A stretch of DNA of 64,000 nucleotides, from positions 310,001-374,000 of the forward strand of contig NC_082416.1 of assembly GCF_004011695.2 (NCBI RefSeq), written 5' to 3'. This DNA comes from Ascochyta rabiei (lineage: Eukaryota > Ascomycota > Dothideomycetes > Pleosporales > Didymellaceae). Of this stretch, positions 1-9,399 are shown one piece after another; the stretch's first letter is position 1; the number at the start of each line of letters is the position of its first letter. A model generated the notes under the pieces. That model was not told the DNA's origin. It searched no databases and was given only the letters and a program-made list of their open reading frames with translations. A program made the position numbers and the translations under genes.

Positions 1-1144
1 AATACCGGCACCCCGCTTGACGACCTTGGTGACGTCCTTGAGCGAAGTAAGCTTGTACTTGTAAGGAGCCTTGGTGAAGTTGCCAACCTGGGTGATGTTG
101 ACGCGGGCCTTGCCAAAGTCGTTCTCTGTGAATCTGTCAGATATTATCTTAAATTTTGCATGCCAGAACACCTACTCGCACCAAGGTTCGCAAATCCGTC
201 AATCTCAAAGTCGCCATCAGGGCTGGTGTTGGGGCTGTCCTCAGGAACAACGAGCCCGTAAGTGCTCAATGCCTCCCGTGTGTTACCGGTGAAAACATTG
301 CCCTCAACGAGAACCTGGTTGTCGCTGCGGCTATGGATAGCCTGGTACAGGAAGTCTTGATACAAGTTGTTGTAGATGTGCTGGTGACCGAAGCGGCCAG
401 CGGGTCCTCGAGTGCCAGAGTTCCTCCAATAGTTGTGGTGGTAGGTAACGTGGAGATGGCCAGTGTCGACATCCCTCAGGGCGTCGCTGTTACCAATCAA
501 AGAGCTTTTCCAGTGGTCGTGGAAGTAGTTCCAAGAGACAGTGATCCAGTCCGAAGCTCGAACGATGTCCAGTTGCCCATCATAGTAATCCGAACCAATC
601 GCGACAGAGATTTCGGAGCTGAATTCTGGTACTTATCAGCGAGTGGCCAGAATGTCAAAACTGAAGGGCCTTACCGTTATGGTCAATCCAGACGCGAGTG
701 CTGTTCTGTATGGTGATGCCATCGTTGTTCACAATCTTGCGGATGGCGAAGTTGCGGAGGATGACGTTTGTCGCATTGACGATCGAGATACCTGCTCCTG
801 TGATCTCTGCGCCCTTTCCGACACCGATGATTGACTGAACAGGTTAGAAGACACGGGGATAGGTTGTCGGATTCACCATGTACCTTGTTGCTGCCAGGTC
901 GCAGGCGCGCTGTCAGATTGAAGTTGCCCTTAACATATATGATCTTTGGCTCTGTGCCAGCAACAGCTGAGACAAGAGCATCGACAGAAGAGACTGTCAC
1001 AGTCTTGCTTTCCTTGCCAGCGCCACCAGTGGTCGGTCCAATTGGGTTGTTTTTGGCGAAACCAACCAGATCGTAGTCGGCTCCTGAAGGGGCAGCTATA
1101 GCTACGAACGCAAGAGAAAGAATCGAGATGAGCAAGAGCTTCAT
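1..1144 (-). CDS. Secreted pectate lyase, polysaccharide lyase family 1 (3' end outside window)
   Basis: Cleaves pectate by beta-elimination outside the cell. Exons read on the minus strand as 1144-884, 834-675, 625-176 and 125-1; the three introns are 49-50 nt, GT-AG, and all splice in frame. The product starts with a signal peptide of about 17 residues (MKLLLISILSLAFVAIAA). It continues with PL1 landmarks: the IIGVGKGAEITGAG turn, WIDHNEFSSE, the calcium-site stretch DYYDGQLDIVRASDW, FHDHWKSSLIGNSD and HVTYHHNYWRNSGTRGP, which carries the catalytic Arg region. The reading frame is still open at base 1, so the C-terminus lies outside. It belongs to the same family as the gene at 20350-21430 but is clearly diverged from it, so this is not a recent duplicate. 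The family call is firm; the exact substrate (pectate or pectin) is inferred from family resemblance. Confidence 0.93.
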
Positions 1145-2600
1145 CTTGATTTTAGATAATAGTACACGAGAAAAGGACCGAAGAAGCTCTGGCTACATTG
1201 GAGTCGGACCGCTGAGAATGGTACTTATACTGCCCAGAATGAAAGCATCTTCAATCCAGGTCGCTGGAACGCCCTCGTAAACCTTTTGCAATTCTTCCGG
1301 CACAGCACGCCGTGGCGCACACAGGGCGAGGGGGAAATAGGCTGCATGTCCGCATATGCCGTCGATATCGTTGCTGCAGAGCTGATGCTCATCGTCTACA
1401 AGCCGGGTCGTGGCATCTAGCAGCAAGATGAAGATGTACCATGGCTGAGAGAGGTACTGTTGAGTGGTGGAACAATCTATCCCCAGATTATCCATCGTTG
1501 AAGAAGGAAGATCGCCCGTCTTGGAACGTCTTGGCAACTGGGGAAAATGCGGGATGAAGGGCCTCGGAAGGCCCGTGCCACACGTTTCCGCTTGCAAGCA
1601 CACAGGCTCCACCAGTGCTTGACCCGGACCCCTGCAGTGCCTTCTCCGTCACCTCATCTTCCATCGTCATTTGACAATATGAGCAAATTTTCGCTGCCTT
1701 CAGCCACTGCTAATCCTCGATTACGAATGTCGCTTACCGTGAGAATTCACACCTTCCTGACATCTCTGTAGTCTGCGTCATCGAATAGCCTGGCTCAATT
1801 AGAAGCCGAGGCCCGTACTCTCACGGCAGACTTAAGCGGGACCGGGCCTTCATCCAATCCTATGGTACACTGGACACAGAGCAAGAAGTCCAGCTCCTGT
1901 AACAGATATGGGATCAACACCTGTAATTCAAAGTTTGGTGTTAAGTGAGATCGTAAGAAGCATGTCGACGACAAGTCAAAATACACGTGCAAGCAACTGT
2001 CGTGTGGCGGGTATGATCTTCCAGTATCATTTGTTTCGATATTTGCTATTTGTTTCTGTCTTCTTTTGAATTTCAATTGACACTGTTAGCCATAGCCGCT
2101 CCTGGCTACCGCTCCGGTGCCTGTCTTCCTCTCCTCGTCCGCCTATTTCGGTTCAGCTTGCAGCTTGCTCAGCCACTCTGGTCGAGACATGCACACCATC
2201 AGATAACCTTAAATGTCTGCAGAAATTTGTCCGTTATCTGTTATCACTGTCTTGAAATGCTTGGTTAGCATCTTGAGATCTCGCTCGTTCAGTTCTTGTG
2301 CTAAAATCTGCTGGTATCTTGCTGATGATTGCGTATGGAGGGAGACATATCTCAACTCCTGTTTCCTTCCACTCCTCCCTGTGATAGATCTGAACGACAA
2401 CAACTTGTCATTGTGCGTATTTGACATGGAACTCCAGGCATGTTACCATCACCATGGTGTTTGACACACATGAGCTACTATTGGGTGTCCGCCAGCGATC
2501 CTTCCACTTCACTTCGCCTAGCATCTATCGGCCACGTTCCTGGCCACAACAATTTTGAATGAACTAAGTCAGAGAAACTCGGGATGTGGCCCACTCAGAA
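1145..2600. other. Intergenic, no supported gene
   Basis: Contains the pectate lyase promoter just above 1144. Short open frames on both strands around 1193-1670 and 1795-2460 show no recognisable domain and no consistent splice pattern, so none is called. Confidence 0.5.
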
Positions 2601-2715
2601 TTGTCAACAAACAAAATTGATCGCCTGTTGGATACCATTTTGGGCGTGCACATTGTACAGCTCTTGCTTGGTCTGTTTACGAATCAAAACGTCGATCAAT
2701 TTTGTTTGTTGACAA
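2601..2715. repeat. 115 bp element with perfect 23 bp terminal inverted repeats
   Basis: Bases 2601-2623 and 2693-2715 are perfect reverse complements (TTGTCAACAAACAAAATTGATCG on the left, given only to mark the arm start TTGTCAACAAAC). The arms enclose a 69 bp core. Outside the arms the flanks GTGGCCCACTC (2586-2596) and CTGGGCCCAC (2717-2726) are also partly complementary. This is the geometry of a small non-autonomous DNA element (MITE-like) or a folded remnant of a larger repeat. No transposase is present. Copy number elsewhere cannot be seen from here. Confidence 0.55.
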
Positions 2716-2903
2716 CTCTGGGCCCACTACGTACTCCTGACGATGCTTTGCCGCATTGCTGCCCCCAACCTGCTCACCTCCCACCTTCCCTATTGAATCA
2801 ACCTTGAGAATCGTGTCCAGACGATCGAGGTAAGTCCTCCGCCTAAGTCTTTTTGTGATAATCAGAGCCAGTACAGATTTGGTTTGCTCACAAAACCCCA
2901 GTT

Positions 2904-4319
2904 ATGGATATCGATCCTGGTCCTAGCCCAAAAGCGCCCGCACCAACGGGCCAAACGATTTCAGGACCACAGGGTTGAGAAGCCGTCCGAATTCTCGAGA
3001 AGGTGCGCCGCACTAGAACTGATGTGCCGCGTGAGCGCGCGCAGGCAATAGGCTATGTGAAGGACCTGCAAGCTCCTGAACAATCGTCCACGTACTGGTG
3101 CTCTACCACTGTGAAGTTACCTGATGGAGTCTACAACAACCTCGGGCAACTGCGTAAAGATTTGCGTTCAGTCCTTTTGGCTTGTTTAGTGGTGCAGGGT
3201 ATTCCCCTACAGTTGTTCAACGAAATGTTGCCCTTGTGGTGTCTACCGAAGAGGTATGTATACGTACTCATAAAATCGTCGTAAATGTGTCCATTATTGA
3301 AAATGAGCAGTCTTGACCAGCAGAATGAGTGGCATCTTCTCCTCGAAGATTCAGTCACTGTTCCGACGTCCATACTCCAAAACATTATCAATCTGGCACA
3401 GGTCACCCCAAACAACAAGTCAAACAAGGGAAAGGAAGCTGAGTTCAAAAGGACTATCGCTTCAGTCTACTACGTTCGTGAGTTCGTCCTCTCTGCTGTC
3501 GAAGCTCGCAAGGTCTCTGAGATCATGAACCTCGATGGTTACTACATGAATCGAAACCTGTATGTCTGGTGGGAAATGGTTATAGCGATGCAAAACCCTG
3601 CAACGATTACTCTGAGATACTGTGTTCAGACCATTAACAACCCATGGAAGCGGCATTCAAGCCTTGTACTCGTCATCGCTTAGGTCTTTTCTTGGCCGGT
3701 CTAATGCTACTGCAGTCACGCATTGCCAACATGTCGTGACCGCTGCCAAGGTATTTGAGGTCTTGATGCAAGATCATACAAAAATACGCCTCAGAATCGG
3801 CAAGACACGACAGAACAGGTGCTTATTGCACCGTTTGGTGATGGCGTCCTAAACACTGAGCAGGATGGAAAGGACTTTATCACCCTTAGTAGTGACGATA
3901 AGATGGTCTTCGATACGCTCGAGACTGCCACATATAACCTGCTCAGTTCATTGACAGCTTGTTCAGAGCTTTCTATGAGAAACCTGGGCAAGTATGCGGA
4001 TGCTGTTGCGAATTATGTTGCTCAAAATGAGACTACCCGCAAAGGCTACAGGTCCATGCACGAGTTCACTAGGACAGCCCAGGATATGCTAGTGCGACAA
4101 GGTGCCTTTCAGGAGCTTCCAGATATATCTGCTCTCGTGATCTCCCTTAGTTCTGATCTTAGCGACAACCACGAGGGAGACGAGAAGCCGTTCTTTGAGG
4201 CTGTCGGTCATATTGCGGATGTCATGACAGCACTGATCAATCACTTCGGTTACTGGGAGGATCTGTTGACCCCGTACAACGGGGATCTCACCGGGCGTCT
4301 GGCAGCGCGCCCTCTATAG
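2904..4319 (+). pseudogene. Broken gene of unknown function, part 1
   Basis: I do not recognise the family. A reading frame starts at ATG 2904 (MDIDPGPSPKAPAPTGQ) and is stopped by TGA at 2976-2978, but the same frame continues without further stops to a good GT donor at 3254. A 57 nt intron (3254-3310, ending GAGCAG) joins it in phase to an exon from 3311 reading SLDQQNEWHLLLEDSVTVPT. Near 3640 the likely coding frame shifts by one, and from about 3800 to the stop at 4319 a third frame carries a 166-residue stretch (LIAPFGDGVLNTEQDGKDF and onward). The internal TGA could come from a CGA by one C-to-T change. Intact splice signals with a nonsense codon and frame changes point to a recently decayed gene. 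Unrecognised extra introns are the alternative. Confidence 0.45.
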
Positions 4320-4595
4320 CCTTTTGTTGACTACTTTGCGTGGTTTGTCAAGCATAGGAACAATCACTCAGCTATTAGTCGGTTTACTGCTTGTTATACG
4401 CAGGTTCTGAAGCCGTGTGCTGTTCTAACGTAAGGAGGCATGGTACACTTTCCAATCTTAGTGATAAATTACCATATGCTTGCTAACTTAAACGTAGCCT
4501 GCTTAGGCGGCCACGAAGAACTTCGCATCATTCGAAGCCAAGGAACCTGTCAACTTCAGATCCAGCAAACGCGGAGCGCCGTGGCGGTGACGCAA

Positions 4596-4621
4596 TTTTT
4601 TTTTTTTTTTTTTTTTTTTTT
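4596..4621. repeat. Homopolymer run of 26 T
   Basis: An uninterrupted run of T on the plus strand, that is poly(A) on the minus strand. A minus-strand frame runs into it and reads the run as lysines, which is not evidence of coding. It could be a retroposed poly(A) tail or simple slippage expansion; no target-site duplication is evident. Confidence 0.85.
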
Positions 4622-4891
4622 GGCTCAACAACGTGCTTATTCGACCTCGAATCGCTGCATTCAACCGCATCGACGGCACTGCCAACGGCCAAGAGCTTGT
4701 TCTTATCCCATATTATCACCCTGGCATGCTCTGTCACCCCGGTATCTTGATAGACAAAGCTAAAGGCTAGATTGCCATGGTCGTCGCTCTCACATGGGAT
4801 GCCATGGGCAAGCCGATATCTCTCCATCAGAACAAGCCGGTCCCTTACGCGAACGGTTACAGGCTGAAATTTCGAGGATTTAATTGCGTAC

Positions 4892-6546
4892 TTGTTGGCT
4901 AAACTAGACGTCAAACACCCTTTCGGACAAGTGTTTGCGCGCCCCAAGTCTGGGTGCGCAATCACGTCGAAAGCCGACGAAGAAGCTAGGCGAGCACGAA
5001 ACCTGAACGAGGACCTCGTGAAGCCCAACAAGGGGATTCTGGAGGCGAAGATTGGACGCGATCAGAGAGACAGAAGGGAAAAGAATATTGTGATTGCCGC
5101 AGGCTTAGCTGGCCCATTCAAGCTGGACATCCGAGCAAAGCCTTCAGTGGGACTTGGCGTACGGCAAGTTCACGAGCTCCGCTGGACAGAAATTGGTGGG
5201 CAACAGCAATCCCTTGAACCTGTTTGTTTCCCGAGCAACACTATCCCAGAATTATTGGACTCTGAGAAACGCTTTCTGGTCTAGTAAGCCATTACAAAAC
5301 CTTTGCAGTTAGCAGCACGAGTGCTAACATACAGTAGTACTGCTACCGGGCTTGATATTCGCAACCATGTTAATGTCTCTATGGGAGATCGAGGATGTAT
5401 GCCTAACGAGCATGGCAATCCAAAGCTGAGACGCTTTCTATTGTCAGCCTTGTTCTTGTGTTGCAGACCCAAGCAAACAGAGACCAACTTTTGGTTCATT
5501 GGGAGCACATCACAGGCCAGTCTGTGAACCAGGTGATTGGTCCCACCATTGGTGTCGTCAGCTCTGAGAATCTTTCATCAAACGAGCCTTACCTCCCTAA
5601 ACGTTTCTTCGCTGATCTCGACACTAAAAGCAGTCTTCCTATCGTTCCAACCACGTCAGGCGTGCTGCGGGCAAGGTGGCTCCAGACACATGTTGAAGAA
5701 GTCAGAAACCGCCGCTCTGCCCAACCTGGCGATGTACTCTGGCTTCTGGATCGGTTCCTCGCTGATATCTACCCCAATGGGAGTGAAATTGATCTTTGCC
5801 CGGGATCCTTACATGTGAACTCGGTATACAACAAGATCAAGGCTTTCTGTACAAAAAGCAGCCTACAAGCATCATCCACACTGGCGGACCTTGCTTGCTC
5901 TTGCCAATATGACAGAGATGGATCTATACGAGCGCCACATCCCAGCCACTTACCTGATATTGGCCACTCAAGTCCTATGTCAACCATTCTACAGCGGCAA
6001 TGTCAGGAACAAGGGCAAGTTCAAAGGCGTTGGGTCTGGAATCGATCGACAAGTCATGAAAGTCGGGACAACGTGTCCTGCTGGGGTCATCGCCGTATTC
6101 GACAATCTGCCATGGACTCAAGACGTCACAAACGAGAGCGACCAGGCTGCTGAGGAGCTGTCCGATGACGATCATGATTGGATCGAGACTCAGCAGAAGA
6201 CTTCAACCCGTGATAAAAGCAAGGCTAAAGCTTCATATGTATCCGACATTGGGGGTAGGCCCTCTGCTCCTGAACGCAAGGGCACGATTGAGGGCCAGCT
6301 CATGATAAGGGTCCTGAAGACGAAGACGAGATGCTCCTGGATCTGCCGATAAACCAGAATACAAAGAAGGCAGCTGAGAATGACGACACGATGCTCTTCG
6401 ATCCAATACCGGCGATCGAAGGACGCAAGAAGGCCAAGCCTCGTCGCTGCAGCGCCAAAAACAAAGATATCGACATCGGCTCCGCTGACTCCAGCTCTTT
6501 TGGCGTCGGACCTGCCGCTTCAGCAAGTACCAGCCTCCGAAATTGA
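4892..6546 (+). pseudogene. Broken or multi-exon gene of unknown function, part 2
   Basis: Three good plus-strand stretches lie in different frames: 4892-5284; 5458 to about 5880 (reads TGQSVNQVIGPTIGVV and SGVLRARWLQTHVEEV); and 5891-6352 continuing as 6331-6546 in another frame. The last part is acidic, then lysine-rich and low in complexity (AAEELSDDDHDW, GRKKAKPRR), like the disordered tail of a nuclear protein. I found no convincing intron joining 5880 to 5891, so a frameshift is the simpler reading there. No family is recognised. It may belong to the same original gene as 2904-4319, since strand and spacing fit. Function is not assigned. Confidence 0.35.
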
Positions 6547-6884
6547 AAGCTCCGACCCAGCACACGGCCGCGATGTCTACCGAGTTTGTTAAATTACGAG
6601 TTCCCGTGTTTCTCGCATGCAGTGGTTTGTGTCTTATTTTTGTTTCTGGGGGGGAAAGTTGTTTGTAGGGTGGCGAGCAGCAGCACGAACTTTGATGAAA
6701 TGAGCAGCATGAAGATGCCTAGGCGCACATCTTTTAGAGAATTGATAAGGGTCAGTGCTGCAGTGCATCAAATAGGTCCAGCCTATCAGGCGAAGAGCAG
6801 TAATGCCGACCGTAGTAAAAAGCGCAGCAAACATCTCCCGAGTAGGCGGAGGATGGCGCAAAAGAGATCGACGCAGCAAAAACG

Positions 6885-6891
6885 AAAAAAA
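6885..6891 (-). terminator. Pol III terminator of the split tRNA-Pro gene
   Basis: Seven T in a row on the minus strand directly after the tRNA discriminator base (position 6892). This is the usual RNA polymerase III stop signal, and it supports a genuine tRNA gene that ends here. Confidence 0.8.
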
Positions 6892-7100
6892 GGGCCTGGC
6901 CGGGATTCGAACCCGGGGCCTGTCACAATCAACGATACCGAAGATATCTGGGCATAGGACCCCTGATGAATTGTTATTATACGATCCTGAATTGTCGTGA
7001 CTGGATCTAACTTACGAAGCGACAATCATACCACTGGTTGGTTGTTAGGGAGTGAGTTGCATTGACTGATGCTTGTTGAGCGTACCTAGACCACCAGGCC
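6892..7100 (-). tRNA. tRNA-Pro(CGG) split by two spliceosomal-type introns plus a canonical tRNA intron
   Basis: Exon pieces on the minus strand are 7100-7086 (GGCCTGGTGGTCTAG), 7033-7016 (TGGTATGATTGTCGCTTC), 6962-6960 (GGG) and 6927-6892. Joined, they give 72 nt. The acceptor GGCCTGG pairs perfectly with CCAGGCC. The D-arm is of proline type (GTCTAGTGGTATGAT), the anticodon stem GTCGC pairs with GTGAC, the T-arm is CCGGG/TTCGAAT/CCCGG, and the discriminator is C as usual for tRNA-Pro. Intron 1 (7085-7034, 52 nt, in the D-loop) starts GTACGC, has CCCTAAC, and ends CAACCAG. Intron 2 (7015-6963, 53 nt) starts GTAAGT, has ATAATAAC, ends ATCAG, and splits the anticodon between bases 34 and 35. 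The 32 nt at 6959-6928 sits at the canonical 37/38 position and contains a C(TTCG)G hairpin. Without intron 2 removal the anticodon would read CGT (Thr), which conflicts with the proline body. The gene is seen directly; splicing is inferred. Confidence 0.85.
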
Positions 7101-8544
7101 GGTCTGAACTCTCGTCCGCCTTGAGAGATATTGATGCAGACGATTTGAAATAATACGAAGATATAGTAGATTCATCACTTGCTGCTTTTTAGCTAGCCTA
7201 CCCCGCCGTTCATCGTTCGTAGGCGGAGAGATGGCACCTAGTGCCCCACTGAACATCAAGGGTCCAAAGGAAGCAGGATCAAACAGCATGATGACTAGGT
7301 GCTAGTAGTTCCTTTTCCAACTTGCTCATGTTGCGGATCGCACGGCCGTTGCTTTGCGTGACTGATTCTGCGTTTGTGTAAGCTAAGCCCTAAGACGGCC
7401 CCTGCCCAGCCTCGTTCCTGACACCGACACTGCCCCGCTGCCAGACCTGATTGAGCAGACTTTGCGAACGCTGCCGTAACACTCCCGCGGGAGCAGCCTC
7501 GCGTATCAATCGGCTGCCGCGGGAGCTTGCGCTCGATCCTGATTGTGCAAACATTCAGCTGTTGAGCCGCCTGTTATCACTCTGAAGACCACATGACGAC
7601 AGTCCTCCACCAGTCGCACTTCATCGGGATCCAGCCTGATCGAGTGTCGTGATTGGCAACTTCTTATCGCAACCGCATTCGTCATGCTTGAATGAGGCGA
7701 GCGGTGCTCGGGCGGAGAGCCGATCTCCAGGCACAGCACCCGCGGGAAGGCACAAGCATTCCCAACCTTACTCACGGCAGCCAGATGAAATGATGCGATT
7801 CGCGAGAAACCCTTGTGGCATTGTACGTGCGCAAGGTCGACGGAAGTGATCGCCGTGCACACCGACTTTGTTGCGCGTTGCTGCAGTGCGCTGGGCAACG
7901 TGTGCCAGCAGACACAATGCCAGACCTGCCAAACCGAACCAGCCAGAGTCTCGCAAGTCTCGCATATGGCCGCGTGAGACTCAGGTGTTCTGAATGCATC
8001 GATCGTGCTTTCAGACAGCAACGAAAGTGCGGGGTGCCATCTTTAGCTGTAGAGTGGATCATTACCATTGGCCCGGGTGCAGCAGTAAGCCCATTCCAGC
8101 GTAGACGGGCGGTTTCAGCGGGCCCAAGCTCCCTGCGCATCCATGTTGAGGACCAACTCGCATGCTGTGTCCAAGAGTGCAGATCACACCAATTGCTGCT
8201 GCGCGTTTTATGAACGTTTAGTGCGAGTGAAACGCAATTCCTATCTCACGCCATCAGAGGAAGGAGCCAGGGAAGGCTAGGGTTCCGAGGTGACGCTCAA
8301 AAACCCGAGGTCCCCTCCCCTCGTCACTGCTCGATCCACCACTCCTCCTTTCCTCCGAGTTCACTTGATAAGAAGCTTCCGAGCCTCGCCAAGCTGCACC
8401 TGTTCGAAGTGCGCAACATTCCAGCCATCCGGTACTACTACAACTTATAACCTCTACTTAAATACTGAGCTTATCTGCTCCTGCCACACCTCCTACTCTT
8501 CTTCCTCCACCTTGCTCTCAAATCAACACCCCAACCACAACATC
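7101..8544. other. Intergenic; promoter of the repeat-protein gene
   Basis: No supported gene. The right end, about 8440-8465, is rich in TATA-like words (CTTATAACC, TTAAATACT) about 80-100 bp before the ATG at 8545, followed by a pyrimidine-rich leader typical of fungal 5' UTRs. Confidence 0.4.
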
Positions 8545-9399
8545 ATGTCTGGCCCACGTCTTCTCCGCACTCAAGGCCCTCGCCTTCTTGACGCCCAGGG
8601 CCCTCGTCTCCTTAAGACAGAAGGCCCACGTCTACTCTGCACTGCTGAGGGTCCACGCTTGCTCAAGACCCAGACCCAGACCCGTAGTATCCACACTGAG
8701 GGTCCCCGCCTTCTCCGCACACAGGGGCCACGCCTCCTCAAGACGGAAGGCCCTCGTCTTCTCAAGACACAAGGACCCCGTCTGCTCAAGACCCAGAGCC
8801 GCAGCCTGCACATGACCGGAGCGACCAGCTCCTCGTCGCTCCTTACTTCGGACAAGCCGACGTTTGGCTCTTTGGGCCCAAAGCTGCCCTCATCTGAAGC
8901 TGCGGCCTGGACCCACGAGACTGGCAATGTCATGCGTCACTTCAACACAAGTCGGAGCTTGAAGGCTGTCAACGATACCTCCACCATCGACTTCATGTAC
9001 GTCCCGGACTTTGACCCGGATGCGCAGACCACACCCACCCAGATCCGTGTGCCCATCATTCTGTCGACTGCCACGTCTTCAGCGACACAGGCTGCTGCCG
9101 CCGAGGCTGAACAGCCGGTACTTCTGCCCACTGCTTGATACGAGAGCTTTGGACTGATCAAGCAGGTCATGCAACCGACCATCCACACTGTCGCTGCCGA
9201 CGGCACGCACATCCACGCCCCGTCCGCCATGTCTGATATGACTGAGGGCAACCACATCGACTTCCAGGGCATGGCTGCGCAGGTTGCTACCAAACTGCAG
9301 AAGCCTGTCGAGGAAGTCGAGGGTATGGCCAGACAGATCTGGAAAGGTTTCGTCGACGATGTATTCGGCCCTAAGCATGGCGGTGCCCCGAAGGTCTGA
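8545..9399 (+). CDS. Octapeptide-repeat protein of unknown function
   Basis: Start ATG 8545; exon 1 runs to 9117. A 48 nt intron (9118-9165, GTACTT...AAGCAG) removes an in-frame TGA, and exon 2 runs 9166-9399. The product is about 268 residues. The N-terminal 90 residues are nine copies of GPRLL followed by a short variable tail: KTQ, KTE, RTQ, DAQ or CTAE, with two longer tails (KTQTQTRSIHTE and KTQSRSLHMT). After a Ser/Thr-rich linker comes a unique region with DTSTIDFMYVPDFDPD and TQIRVPIIL, then a helical C-terminus (MAAQVATKLQKPVEEVEGMARQIW). There is no signal peptide, so a kexin-processed secreted peptide precursor looks unlikely even though the repeats recall one. An N-terminus rich in Arg and Leu and free of acidic residues over the first turns could suit mitochondrial import. 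No family is recognised. Confidence 0.75.

Noticed and set aside
4528..5031. 167-codon minus-strand frame with a lysine run
   Set aside because: The lysines are a translated 26-base homopolymer and no family is recognisable.
6786..7025. Minus- and plus-strand frames through the tRNA-Pro
   Set aside because: Their GFESRPG and GIRTRGL wording is the well-known false translation of a tRNA T-arm.
8571..8933. Minus-strand frame rich in RRRGP
   Set aside because: Mirror image of the GPRLL repeat gene.
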